Assembly (NCBI RefSeq): GCF_029210375.1
Contig: NZ_JARGER010000043.1
Location: forward strand, 248,001 to 312,000
Reading direction: 5' to 3'
Source of the DNA: Nocardioides sp. YIM 152315
GTDB lineage: Bacteria; Actinomycetota; Actinomycetes; Propionibacteriales; Nocardioidaceae
Length of the DNA: 64,000 nucleotides
Position numbers and translations under genes: made by a program. Shown piece after piece: positions 1 to 8,305 of the stretch (its first letter is position 1; every line of letters starts with the position of its first letter). Under the pieces are notes generated by a model. The model was not told the DNA's origin and ran no database searches. It saw nothing but the letters and a program-made list of their open reading frames with translations.

Positions 1-1
1 C

Positions 2-805
2 AGCCGACGACCCGGTCGACGACCTGGCCGGGGTCGGCCAACTGGCATCACCAGGCGGACCCGAGCGCTGCTCTTGGCCGGGTTCGGGCTCGGTCTCTTC
101 GGGTGGGTGGTCACCGGATGGGTCCTCGCCGTCGTCATCGCCCCGGTCGCGGTCATCGGGCTGCCCGCACTGCTCGCCGCTCCGCCGGCGGCTGCGCAGA
201 TCACCCGGCTCGAGGCGATGGAGGAGTGGACCCGTTCCCTTGCCGGCGTTCTCACCGTCGGGATCGGACTCGAGCAGGCGCTGGTGGCGACCCTGCGCTC
301 CGCGCCGGCGCCGATCAGCGCGGAGGTCACCCGCCTCGTCGCCCGGCTCCGAGCCAGGTGGGACACCGAGACTGCCCTGCGGGCCTTCGCCGACGAGCTC
401 GACGACGCCACCGGTGACCTGATCGCCGCGAACCTGATCCTCGGCGCCCGCCGCCGTGGCGCCGGACTGGCAAGCGTCCTGGACGGACTCGCGGAGTCCG
501 TCGCGGCCGATGTCCGCGCACGTCGTCAGGTGGAGGCCGACCGTGCCAAGCCACGCTCGACCGCCCGGTGGGTCACGCTCATCAGCGCCACCGTGCTCGT
601 CGTCCTGGCGATCTCAGGGCAGTACGTCGAGCCGTACGCCAGCCCGATCGGTCAGGTGATCCTGGTGGTCCTGCTCTCGGCCTACGTCGCCACCCTGATC
701 TGGATGCGGCGGATGGCGAGCGGCCGTCCCCTGCCCCGGTTCCTGAAGCCACGCAGCGATCAGTCCACCATCGAGTCACGAGACGCAGCGGCGGTGTCGT
801 CGTGA
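2..805 (+). CDS. TadB-like type II/IVb secretion membrane protein (5' truncated by window)
   Basis: The reading frame is open to the window edge, so the gene is 5'-partial; an internal TTG at 74 could be mistaken for a start. The visible part has a hydrophobic pair near its beginning, a soluble stretch with the look of a GspF/TadB cytoplasmic domain, and two closing membrane segments. TadB is one of the two inner-membrane platform proteins of Flp (Tad) pilus assembly and works with the TadA ATPase, which should lie just upstream, outside the window. Its stop overlaps the GTG of the next gene, indicating one operon. Family assignment rests on topology and on the TadC/Flp/TadE neighbours. Confidence 0.72.
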   Translation, partial: SRRPGRRPGRGRPTGITRRTRALLLAGFGLGLFGWVVTGWVLAVVIAPVAVIGLPALLAAPPAAAQITRLEAMEEWTRSLAGVLTVGIGLEQALVATLRSAPAPISAEVTRLVARLRARWDTETALRAFADELDDATGDLIAANLILGARRRGAGLASVLDGLAESVAADVRARRQVEADRAKPRSTARWVTLISATVLVVLAISGQYVEPYASPIGQVILVVLLSAYVATLIWMRRMASGRPLPRFLKPRSDQSTIESRDAAAVSS

Positions 806-1704
806 TCACCGGACTTCAGCTCGCGATCCTGGCCGGCGGACTGGTCGGGCTCGGACTCTGCCTGGTCGTGGCGCGACTACTGCCCGCAGAACCAGATCTC
901 GCCGACGCCTTGGAACGTGTGTCGACGAACCGCGCCCGGTCGACGGCGTCATCGACGACGGCCAGGGCCGGGAAGGAAAGGCTCGGCTTGTGGGGACTGC
1001 GTGCGCTTCCGCCCGGGTTGTGGGCACGCACTCCGGCCCGCGAGCTCGCCCTCCTGCGGATCCCCCTCGCGCAGTTCTACGGCGAGAAGCTCACCTTCGC
1101 CGGACTCGGTCTCCTCATCCCGGCATTCCTCACCACGCTGTTTAACACCCTCGGGCTCGGCATCCCACTCCAGATCCCCGCACTCGCCTCGATCGTCCTG
1201 GCTGCCGTCATGTTCTTCATCCCGAACTACAACGCCCTCGACGAGGCCCGCAAAGCTCGCGTCGAGTTCTCCCGAGCACTCGGCGCCTACATCGACCTGG
1301 TCGCCCTCGAACGCCACAACGGCATCGGCGCCCGACAGGCCATGGAGTCCGCTGCCGGGGTCGGCGATTCCTGGGTCTTCACCCGCCTCTCCGAGGAGCT
1401 GACCCGCTCCCGCTGGTCCGGCCTGCCGCCCTGGGACGCGCTGCACACCTTGGCAGCGGAGCTCGGACTCCCCGAGCTCGATGACTTCGCCGACATCATG
1501 CGCCTGTCCGGCGAGGAAGGAGCAAGCGTCTACGCCACGCTGCGCGCCCGATCAGCCGCCATGCGCACGGCGATGCTCCATGACGAGATCGCCGAAGCAA
1601 ACGCCGTCGGCGAGCGCATGACCATCCCCGGCTCGCTGCTCGGCGTCATCTTCATGGCCCTGCTGGTGACCCCGTCCCTCCTCCGGATGCTCACCAGCAC
1701 CTGA
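802..1704 (+). CDS. TadC-like pilus assembly membrane protein
   Basis: About 300 residues. The GTG at 802 overlaps the previous stop (GTGA); the frame extends further upstream, but this start fits the N-terminal membrane segment (ITGLQLAILAGGLVGLGL). A membrane pair lies near residues 95-140, followed by a cytoplasmic helical domain of GspF type and a C-terminal membrane helix. TadC pairs with TadB to form the inner-membrane platform for Flp pilins. The linker around residues 40-60 is rich in Arg/Ser/Thr and looks disordered. A short gap with a GGAG-type site leads to the pilin gene. Confidence 0.72.
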   Translation: MITGLQLAILAGGLVGLGLCLVVARLLPAEPDLADALERVSTNRARSTASSTTARAGKERLGLWGLRALPPGLWARTPARELALLRIPLAQFYGEKLTFAGLGLLIPAFLTTLFNTLGLGIPLQIPALASIVLAAVMFFIPNYNALDEARKARVEFSRALGAYIDLVALERHNGIGARQAMESAAGVGDSWVFTRLSEELTRSRWSGLPPWDALHTLAAELGLPELDDFADIMRLSGEEGASVYATLRARSAAMRTAMLHDEIAEANAVGERMTIPGSLLGVIFMALLVTPSLLRMLTST

Positions 1705-1734
1705 CCCGAACGCACCCCACCAGAAGGAGTCCCC

Positions 1735-1941
1735 ATGTTGGATCTGCAGTTGAAAGTCCTGGTCCTGCTGCACCTGGCAGTCCTCGGCATCGATGACCAC
1801 CAGCACGCGGCTCGGCGCGACGAGCGTGGTTCGGTCACTACCGAGTACGTGCTTTGGGCGGTGGCGGTGATCGCCATCGTCGGCATCGTCGTCGCCGCGG
1901 TCACGGCCTATGTCCAAGCGCAGTCCGGCAAGATCAAGTAG
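1735..1941 (+). CDS. Flp/type IVb pilin-like small protein
   Basis: 68 residues. A basic leader is followed by RGSVTTEYVLW and one hydrophobic helix. The pattern G then SVTTE gives the Gly at -1 and Glu at +5 expected of a class III prepilin cleavage site, as in Flp pilins processed by a TadV-type peptidase. A ribosome site (AGAAGGAG) lies about 7 bases before the ATG. The leader is unusually long (about 35 residues) for a Flp pilin. The next gene starts inside this one, suggesting translational coupling. It probably forms the shaft of the pilus made by the surrounding Tad proteins. Confidence 0.7.
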   Translation: MLDLQLKVLVLLHLAVLGIDDHQHAARRDERGSVTTEYVLWAVAVIAIVGIVVAAVTAYVQAQSGKIK

Positions 1942-2353
1942 CCGCTCCCGCCTGGGTAGGGAGCGCGACGAGCGCGGGTCAGCCTCGATCCAGCTCGTGA
2001 TCTTGCTGCCTGCGCTGTTCGCCGTCTTGTTCGTGGGCATGCAGGCGGCGCTGTACTACCACGCCCGGACCGTCGCCATCGCCGCCGCGCAAGAAGGTGC
2101 CCGGGCGGCCGGCGCGGAGCACGGCCGCGAGGCCGACGGGGTCAAGGCCGCCAACGACTTCATCGACGAGGCCGGCGGCCACGACGTCCTCAGTGCGGCC
2201 GCCGCGAGCGCCGACCGCACTGAGACCGAGGCGACCGTCACCGTCACCGGATTCAGTCTGAGCGTGATTCCCGGATGGAACGTCCGCATCACCCAGAGCG
2301 CCACCGTCCCGGTCGAGCAGCTGACTGCCCCCACGACAGCGGGGTCCCCATGA
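1910..2353 (+). CDS. TadE-family pseudopilin
   Basis: 147 residues. A basic N-terminus leads to ERGSASIQLVILLPALFAVLFVGMQAALYYHARTVA, a prepilin-like segment (G followed by a hydrophobic helix), then a mainly hydrophilic extracytoplasmic domain. This is the pattern of TadE-like minor pseudopilins. The ATG lies 32 bases inside the preceding pilin gene; no better start is visible before the prepilin motif. The stop overlaps the next ATG. Likely a minor subunit that initiates or anchors the Flp pilus. Confidence 0.72.
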   Translation: MSKRSPARSSSRSRLGRERDERGSASIQLVILLPALFAVLFVGMQAALYYHARTVAIAAAQEGARAAGAEHGREADGVKAANDFIDEAGGHDVLSAAAASADRTETEATVTVTGFSLSVIPGWNVRITQSATVPVEQLTAPTTAGSP

Positions 2354-2799
2354 CACGAAGCGCAAAGCGAGACCTTAGGCGCAGGAACGAGCGGGGTTCC
2401 GCGGCGATCGAGGCAGTCATCGGCGTCCCGGCATTCGGGCTGTTCGTCGGCTTGATCATCTTCGGTGGCCGCGCTGCCAGCACCGACGAGGCGCTGCAGG
2501 CCGCTGCGGCCGAGGGTGCTCGGTCCGCCTCGCTGGCTCGCGACGCACAGACGGCACGCGCCCAGGCACGCGAAGCCGCGGTCGCGAGCATCGCCAACCA
2601 AGACATCGGCTGCTCGGCGGTGGAGGTCACCGTCGATACCGGCGACTTCGCCAAGCAGCCCGGCGTTCCTGGTTCGGTCGCGGTCACGGTCTCGTGTCGC
2701 CTCGCGCTCTCCGACCTCTCGGTGCCGGGCGTCCCGGGCTCGCGGCTCATGCGCGCCTCCATGTCCAGCCCCATCGACACCTGGCGGGAGGCACCATGA
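2350..2799 (+). CDS. TadE-like pseudopilin, second copy
   Basis: 149 residues from the ATG at 2350, which overlaps the previous TGA by ATGA. NERGSAAIEAVIGVPAFGLFVGLIIFGGRAA is a prepilin-like motif with Glu at +5 after the Gly, followed by an extracytoplasmic domain with two cysteines that could form a disulphide. It resembles its upstream neighbour in plan but is too diverged to be a recent duplicate. Part of the tightly overlapping tad operon. Confidence 0.7.
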   Translation: MTRSAKRDLRRRNERGSAAIEAVIGVPAFGLFVGLIIFGGRAASTDEALQAAAAEGARSASLARDAQTARAQAREAAVASIANQDIGCSAVEVTVDTGDFAKQPGVPGSVAVTVSCRLALSDLSVPGVPGSRLMRASMSSPIDTWREAP

Positions 2800-3242
2800 T
2801 CCGACCCGCGCCCAAACGGACCGGTAAGAGGCGGCGCGACGAGCACGGCTCGATCACGGTCTGGATGGCACTGTCGAGCTTCGCGATGATCTTCCTCCTG
2901 GGCCTGGCGGTCGATCTCGGCGGCCAGGTCCACACCCACGAGCGAGCTCACGACGTGGCCGCCCAAGCGGCCCGCGCCGGCGGAGAAGAGGTTCACGGCG
3001 CGGCCGCCATCCAAGGACACGCCTTGACCATCAGCCCCGCCGCCGCACGCGTCGCCGCCCAGCGGTACCTGGACGCCGCCGGCGTCAGCGGCACCGTGAC
3101 CATCACCGGCGACACGCTCACCGTGACCGTCCACGACTCCTACGACCCCCAGTTCCTGGGCCTGATCGGGATCCACCGCCTCGACGTCACGGGCACGGCA
3201 ACGGCCCGCCTCATCCGCACCCTCGGAGGTAGCGAGCAATGA
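2796..3242 (+). CDS. TadG/TadE-like pilus assembly protein
   Basis: 148 residues. A basic stretch, then EHGSITVWMALSSFAMIFLLGLAVDLGGQVHTHERAHDVAAQAARAGG, the single helix followed by the helical segment typical of TadG-type (Flp pilus-assembly TadE/G-like) proteins, then a short extracytoplasmic domain. The ATG overlaps the previous stop by four bases and the stop overlaps the next ATG. It lacks the large von Willebrand domain of full TadG, so it is a short form. Confidence 0.68.
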   Translation: MIRPAPKRTGKRRRDEHGSITVWMALSSFAMIFLLGLAVDLGGQVHTHERAHDVAAQAARAGGEEVHGAAAIQGHALTISPAAARVAAQRYLDAAGVSGTVTITGDTLTVTVHDSYDPQFLGLIGIHRLDVTGTATARLIRTLGGSEQ

Positions 3243-6200
3243 CCACCCACCATTCGCGGTTACGCGGCCTGGCGGCCACGCTGACACTGCTGCTCTTCGT
3301 CGCCGGCGTGCCCGCCGTTCTGGTCGCGATCGGAGCCATCCCGAACCCGTCCGCGTTCTCGTGGTCGCAGCTGACCGCACCCGACGACGGCACCCTCGCG
3401 CTGGAGATCATGACCGCGGTCTGCTGGATCGCCTGGGCGATCTTCACCTGCCAACTGATCGTCTCGATCACATCCCAGATCCGCGGGATCCGCTCGCCCC
3501 GACTACCCGGCCTCGTCGTCCCCCAACTCGCCGCCGACCGTCTCGTCGCAGCCGCAGCCCTACTCTTCGTCGCGGTGCCCTCCGCCGCCGCTCTCCTCCC
3601 CCATTCCCCGGCTGAAGCCACTGCGACGGTGGTACCGACCGTCTCCGAAGCCGACCACAACGCCACCGCTCGGGCCACCTCCTCGGTACCGGCTGCGACC
3701 GAAGGCGCCGACCAGCCAGACGCACGCACAGCTCCAGCCCGGCCAGGCCTCGACAAGCACGAGCCGCACCTCGAGCGGTACACCGTCAAGCGCGGCGACA
3801 GCCTGTGGCGCATTGCAGAACAACGTCTCGGCGACGGCGCGCGGTACGTCGAGCTGGTCGAGCTGAACGAGACCATCCTCGACGGCCGCCCAGGCTTCCT
3901 GCTCCCCGGCACCGTGCTCCGTGTCCCCGCAACCGCACCGCCCGACACCGAGCCGACCGATGGACCTGTAGGGACGCAGAACTATGTCGTGCAACCCGGC
4001 GACACGCTGTCGCAGATCGCCGAGGCGGAACTCGGAGACTCCGACGCCTACCCCGCGATCTTCAGCGCATCACACGACACCGCCCAACCCGAGGGTGGAC
4101 GGCTCACCGACCCCGACCTGATCTTGCCGGGCTGGGAACTGACGATCCCCGGAACAGAAACCTCCGAGGCCCCGCCGGGACCCCGGCACATCAAGCCCCA
4201 CCACAACACCGACCACGACACCGGTCACGTCACCAGCCACGACGGCACCGGGGCGACCCGACCTCCCGACTCCCCCGCCACGACCGCGCCTCCCGACCCG
4301 ACACCCGCGGAGGCAACGCCGCCGCAGGTCACGCCGTCTGAGGTCGCGCCGCCAGAAGTCGCTGCTGAGCGTGCGGCAGAGCCGCCTGGCTCGGTCGACG
4401 CCGGGAACGACGCCGGGGACGGCGCCGCCGATCCGTCATGGCTCGTGTCGGGCCTGGCGGGCGCCGGGTCGATCCTGGGCGGCGCCCTATGGCTGGCGCT
4501 GCGGGCGAAACGACGCACCCAGCTGCGGTACCGCCGGCCGGGCACGGTCATCGCGCCGGCGCCCGCTGAACTGCTTCCGTTCGAGAAGACCGCCTGCGCC
4601 ACGGCATCGGTGGTCGCACCACGGATCGACCTGCTCGACACGGCACTGCGCTCACTGCCTCGGCACCTTCGACTCCTGACCGTGGAGCTCGAGGCTGAGG
4701 TGATCTCGCTGACGCTCCGCACCCCGGACGACCTGCCCGCGCCCTGGGACGGCTCCGGCACCGCATGGGAGATCAGGCTCGCCGAGGTTCCCGACCGACC
4801 CGAGGACTCCTTCCCGCCGTACCCGCTCCTGGCCAGTGTCGGACGGACCACCGACGGAGCGTTCGTCTTCCTCAACCTCGAGGAACTCCGCACCGTCGCT
4901 CTCACCGGCGACCCCCAACAAGCGGAGGCCTTCGCGCGCCATCTTGCCGCGGAGCTGGCGGTCAACCCGTGGTCCAGCGTCACCACCGTCGACCTACTCG
5001 GACTCGGGGCAGACCTTGCCTCGTTCAACCTCGGCCGCGTCCGCACCCACCCCACCGGCGACACCGGGTTCATCGCCGACCTTGCGCGCGAGCTGTACGC
5101 ACTCCCCGAGCCATCTGCTCGCGACGACTTCTACGCGGCCATCATCGCGACCGCTGAGCGGCCCGCTGCCGACCTCGACCTGCTCACCGAGGTCATCGAG
5201 TCCATCCCGGGCCGATCATCGGCAGCGCTCATCGACCTCCGCGCGGACCCCCAGACCGCCGGAGCTCACCTGGAGGTGAGCCCGGACGGGCGACTGACCG
5301 AGTCGCGACTCGGGGTGGACGTACTCGCCGCCGGGCTCAGCGCTGACGAGGCGCGAGCCAGCGCACTGCTGCTCGACCTCACCCTCGACCAGACCACCGT
5401 CCCAGTCCCGGCCCCAGTCGCAGTTCCAACCCCACCCCACGCCCCGTCGCCCGACGACGCCGAGGCGGTCAGCGATCTGGGCGGAGCGCTGACCGACGAG
5501 TTCACTACCCCTCGGCCGCAAGGGCCTGCTGGCGAGGCGTCGCTGCTGCCCTTGGCGGCGCAGGCGTACGCCGATGCAGCGGCGACCACGACCGAGGACG
5601 TCGAGGTGCTCGCCCCCCGCGCGGTCCCGGAGGCCCGGGCAGCCGTGGCTGCCGCAGACCCGGACCTGGACGAGGACCTGGCCCGCTGGGAGTCCTCCAC
5701 GCGCGCATCGGCCAAGCTGATCCTGCTCGGCCCCGTCGACGCCCGCGCCACCGGCGATGCCAAGGCGACAGCCCACCGTCGCCCGTTCTACATCGAACTG
5801 CTCGCCTTCCTCGCCCTGAATCCGCGCGGCGTCCAAGCCGCGGAGGTCGCGGACGCTTTCGGCCTCAAGCCCGATCGGGTGCGGGTCGACATCAGCCAAC
5901 TGCGTCGCTGGCTCGGCAACGACCCCCGCACCGGGGAGCCCTACCTGCCCAAGGCGGAGCCCGCCTTGGGCCCAGACTCACCGGCCGTCTACAAGGTGCA
6001 AGGAGTCCTGTCCGACCTCGACCTATTCCGCCGACTGCGCGCTCGCGCGCAGAGCCGCGGCGCGGAAGGGATCAACGACCTGATCCGCGCACTGCGCCTG
6101 GTCACCGGCGAGCCGTTCACCCACCTGCGCGAGCACCACTGGAACTGGCTGCTCGACGGCGAACGATGGGACCACATCATGAGCGCCGCCATCGTCGACG

Positions 6201-6493
6201 TCGGCCACATCGTCACCACCCACGCACTCGCCGCCGACGACCACGACCTCGCCTTGTGGGCAGCCCAGGTCGCCTACAGCGCATCCCCCTTCGACGAGGT
6301 CGCCCAGCTCGACATCATCGCGGCCGAGAAGGCCCACGGCGGCGATGAGCAGGCCGACCAAGACCTCACGGAGAAGGTATTCAACCGACGCGACGACGAC
6401 ATGGCACCCATCGGTGTGCCGAGCCGCAGCACCCAGATCATCGACTCCAAGAGCTGGAGCACACCGGGGTCGCGCCCCCGGCGCACCGGCTGA
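3239..6493 (+). CDS. Transmembrane LysM / BTAD fusion protein
   Basis: 1084 residues. Hydrophobic segments lie at about 11-31, 57-77 and 101-119, then two LysM repeats (about 181-229, beginning YTVKRGDSLWRIAEQ, and 249-304, beginning YVVQPGDTLSQIAE), a Pro/Thr/His-rich linker, another membrane helix (401-421) and a long C-terminal part. Residues about 850-1060 resemble the winged-helix plus bacterial transcriptional activator domain (BTAD) of SARP-type proteins (DRVRVDISQLRRWLGND). The predicted topology puts LysM outside, on peptidoglycan, and BTAD in the cytoplasm. It is coupled to the tad genes by an ATGA overlap. It may sense or anchor to the wall and regulate pilus or transfer genes; that role is inferred. 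Confidence 0.8.
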   Translation: MTTHHSRLRGLAATLTLLLFVAGVPAVLVAIGAIPNPSAFSWSQLTAPDDGTLALEIMTAVCWIAWAIFTCQLIVSITSQIRGIRSPRLPGLVVPQLAADRLVAAAALLFVAVPSAAALLPHSPAEATATVVPTVSEADHNATARATSSVPAATEGADQPDARTAPARPGLDKHEPHLERYTVKRGDSLWRIAEQRLGDGARYVELVELNETILDGRPGFLLPGTVLRVPATAPPDTEPTDGPVGTQNYVVQPGDTLSQIAEAELGDSDAYPAIFSASHDTAQPEGGRLTDPDLILPGWELTIPGTETSEAPPGPRHIKPHHNTDHDTGHVTSHDGTGATRPPDSPATTAPPDPTPAEATPPQVTPSEVAPPEVAAERAAEPPGSVDAGNDAGDGAADPSWLVSGLAGAGSILGGALWLALRAKRRTQLRYRRPGTVIAPAPAELLPFEKTACATASVVAPRIDLLDTALRSLPRHLRLLTVELEAEVISLTLRTPDDLPAPWDGSGTAWEIRLAEVPDRPEDSFPPYPLLASVGRTTDGAFVFLNLEELRTVALTGDPQQAEAFARHLAAELAVNPWSSVTTVDLLGLGADLASFNLGRVRTHPTGDTGFIADLARELYALPEPSARDDFYAAIIATAERPAADLDLLTEVIESIPGRSSAALIDLRADPQTAGAHLEVSPDGRLTESRLGVDVLAAGLSADEARASALLLDLTLDQTTVPVPAPVAVPTPPHAPSPDDAEAVSDLGGALTDEFTTPRPQGPAGEASLLPLAAQAYADAAATTTEDVEVLAPRAVPEARAAVAAADPDLDEDLARWESSTRASAKLILLGPVDARATGDAKATAHRRPFYIELLAFLALNPRGVQAAEVADAFGLKPDRVRVDISQLRRWLGNDPRTGEPYLPKAEPALGPDSPAVYKVQGVLSDLDLFRRLRARAQSRGAEGINDLIRALRLVTGEPFTHLREHHWNWLLDGERWDHIMSAAIVDVGHIVTTHALAADDHDLALWAAQVAYSASPFDEVAQLDIIAAEKAHGGDEQADQDLTEKVFNRRDDDMAPIGVPSRSTQIIDSKSWSTPGSRPRRTG

Positions 6494-6569
6494 CTCGGTG
6501 GCGGCAGTGCCCACCGAAGCTGCGACTGCGTCACCCGCGCGCGCTCCCTGCGGTCCTCACCGGAGACCG

Positions 6570-6857
6570 TTAGCGCCAGGGGCCGTCGTTCCAGATGTTG
6601 ATCTCGCTCTCGGCCGGGCGGATCACCGAGGCGGGCAGCCACCCCTGCTGGACGGTGTCGCGCAGGTGCGTGTTGTCGAGCCAGACCACCCAGGCGAACC
6701 ATCGTGCTCCCTCGCGGCGCAAGTCCAGGACCAGACCCGGCGCCGGCGGCGGGTAGTTGCCTCGTCCGAACCGTACCCAGCAGTGCCGCCAATGCCTCGG
6801 CTCGGGCCAAGCGTCGCGCTTCGGCGGGTTGGAGGACACAGTCCAATCTTGACCCAT
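6570..6857 (-). CDS. Small Trp-rich hypothetical protein, LexA-box controlled
   Basis: 95 residues, rich in tryptophan (WRHCWVRF, WFAWVVWLDN) with no recognisable enzyme motif. Similar small proteins are common in actinobacterial mobile elements, to my recollection, but the function is unknown. The ATG lies two bases from a perfect LexA box, so transcription is either leaderless or starts further in (a GTG at codon 7 is an alternative). It is divergent from the next gene and shares the operator with it. Confidence 0.6.
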   Translation of the reverse strand: MGQDWTVSSNPPKRDAWPEPRHWRHCWVRFGRGNYPPPAPGLVLDLRREGARWFAWVVWLDNTHLRDTVQQGWLPASVIRPAESEINIWNDGPWR

Positions 6858-6859
6858 GA

Positions 6860-6875
6860 TCGAACATCTGTTCGA
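6860..6875. promoter_or_regulatory. LexA (SOS) box between divergent genes
   Basis: TCGAAC-ATCT-GTTCGA is an exact match to the actinobacterial/Gram-positive LexA consensus TCGAAC-N4-GTTCGA. It sits between the start at 6857 on the minus strand and the gene at 6884 on the plus strand. A TAGGTT at 6877-6882 could be a -10 element for the plus-strand gene, giving a transcript that fits the alternative ATG at 6938. Confidence 0.85.
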
Positions 6876-6883
6876 CTAGGTTC

Positions 6884-7147
6884 GTGGGGACGACACCCAG
6901 ACCGAGAGCCAAGCTGACAGCCGGTGAGCAGCGGTACATGGCCGGCTACGACGCCGGCCGGACCCTCGCACTCCAGACCGGCTCGTCGGCCGCCGGCCAT
7001 CGCTGGCTCGCCGAGCACAACGGCACCGCCGAGCTGGATCTCGCCTTCATCGCCGGCTACGAGTGGGCGCTGTGGGACTACGAGGACGCCAATGGCCTGG
7101 CCCACACTTCGGGCTCCAACCAGGGCTCGGATCAGGCTGCGGGATGA
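6884..7147 (+). CDS. Small hypothetical protein, LexA-box controlled
   Basis: 87 residues from GTG 6884, or 69 from ATG 6938. The latter has a GGTGAG site in front and a better distance from the putative -10, so it may be the true start. The sequence is hydrophilic with a DxAF-IAGYEWALWDYED segment; no known domain was recognised. Its position directly after a perfect LexA box suggests induction on DNA damage together with the divergent gene. Function unknown. Confidence 0.6.
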   Translation: MGTTPRPRAKLTAGEQRYMAGYDAGRTLALQTGSSAAGHRWLAEHNGTAELDLAFIAGYEWALWDYEDANGLAHTSGSNQGSDQAAG

Positions 7148-7278
7148 GGTGAGCGCTCCCGCGAACGGCTCCCCGGTAGACAACGGAGAGTCGGAGGACG
7201 CCTCCTGGAGCTGCAGACCGGGTCCGACAAGCTCTCATCTGGATTTCTTAGGGAACGCTGTCTGACCTGCATAAACGC

Positions 7279-7313
7279 AACGTTCCCCCCAACGTTCCCC
7301 CCAACGTTCCCCC
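7279..7313 (+). repeat. Three tandem 12-bp repeats (iteron-like)
   Basis: The unit AACGTTCCCCCC occurs at 7279-7290, 7291-7302 and, one base short, 7303-7313, in the 213-bp gap upstream of the primase gene. Each unit contains the palindrome AACGTT. Phasing is just over one helical turn. Together with the palindrome that follows, this could be a binding array for a replication or partition protein, or an operator cluster. Confidence 0.8.
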
Positions 7314-7317
7314 TCGT

Positions 7318-7338
7318 CGTTACCGGATTCCGGTAACG
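7318..7338. promoter_or_regulatory. Perfect 21-bp inverted repeat upstream of the primase
   Basis: Two 10-bp arms, CGTTACCGGA and TCCGGTAACG, separated by a single T, form a perfect palindrome 22 bases before the ATG of the primase-polymerase gene. This is the size and place of a dimeric repressor operator. No ligand or regulator can be named. Confidence 0.7.
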
Positions 7339-7360
7339 CCCCTGCGTCACGCTCTGGCGC

Positions 7361-8305
7361 ATGTTCGATCCCACCAACCCGATCCCTCAGTGGACCGTCT
7401 CGACGATGCGGCGGATCGCGGCCGAGCCGACGCTGGCGGCCACAGCGCTCCGCTTCGCGAACCTCGGCATCCCGGTCTTCCCGTGCGTGCCGGGCGGTAA
7501 GCAGCCGCTCACCCCGAACGGGTTTCACGACGCGACCGCCGCAGCCCGCATCGTCCACGACTGGTGGCAGCGCGCGCCTGAGGCGAACATTGGCCTCCCT
7601 ACCGGCGCGCGAACCGGCGTGATGGTGGTCGATGTCGACCGCCATGTCGGCGGCAGCGGGTTCGCTGCCTTCGAGCGTGCCCGGGCCGAGGGGCTCGCCG
7701 AAGGCTGGGGTTGGATGGTCCGCACGCCCTCAGGCGGGATCCACGCCTACTACCCGACCACGCCCAATCGGGAGCAGCGCTCCTGGCAGATCCCCTCCGC
7801 GCACATCGACTTCCGCGGCGACGGCGGCTACATCATCGCTCCCCCATCGCGCATCACAGTCGACGGCGCATCCAGGTCCTACCAGGTCATCGCGACCTCG
7901 ACTCGACCCCCAGAGACCATCGATGCCGGTCGCCTCCGCGAGTTCCTCGAGCCTTCCCGTCGGACACCTCCAGTCCCGGCCGCTGGGCTCGCTCCAGGAC
8001 TGTCCACGGGCGGGTGTCGACCCGAGGCGCTGGCGCGGGTGGTCGCGCTCACGCCCGAAGGCGGCCGCAACCGCGCGCTGTTCTGGGCGTCGTGCCGGAT
8101 GGTCGAGGCCGGCCAGTCCCGCGACAGCGCCCGGGGATACCTGACGCCGGCCGCTCAGCACGCCGGACTCCCCGACCGAGAGATCGAGTCGACGATCGAC
8201 TCGGCCTACCGGGTCGCCTCTCGACTCTCTCCCGCCCATGGCCCTGGGAGCCGCCTAGGCCCTACCCCGCTGACCACCCCGTCCAGTGAGGCGGTCCAGC
8301 TGTGA
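7361..8305 (+). CDS. Bifunctional DNA primase/polymerase (Prim-Pol, AEP fold)
   Basis: 314 residues. The N-terminal part matches the prim-pol domain: GIPVFPCVPGGKQPLT near residues 31-50, NIGLPTGARTGVMVVDVD near 73-90 (the acidic DxD metal site), and TPSGGIHAYY plus IDFRGDGGYIIAPPS (about 126-170), the nucleotide-binding Gly/His region. A C-terminal helical part resembles the primase C-terminal domain. Such proteins prime replication in mobile elements; here it could support element replication or conjugative complementary-strand synthesis. The GTG of the next gene overlaps the stop. The upstream repeats suggest regulated expression. Confidence 0.85.
   Translation: MFDPTNPIPQWTVSTMRRIAAEPTLAATALRFANLGIPVFPCVPGGKQPLTPNGFHDATAAARIVHDWWQRAPEANIGLPTGARTGVMVVDVDRHVGGSGFAAFERARAEGLAEGWGWMVRTPSGGIHAYYPTTPNREQRSWQIPSAHIDFRGDGGYIIAPPSRITVDGASRSYQVIATSTRPPETIDAGRLREFLEPSRRTPPVPAAGLAPGLSTGGCRPEALARVVALTPEGGRNRALFWASCRMVEAGQSRDSARGYLTPAAQHAGLPDREIESTIDSAYRVASRLSPAHGPGSRLGPTPLTTPSSEAVQL

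Noticed and set aside
6570-7361. Insertion sequence between the LysM-BTAD gene and the primase
   Set aside because: No transposase frame, terminal inverted repeats or target duplications; the region is explained by two small genes and regulatory repeats.
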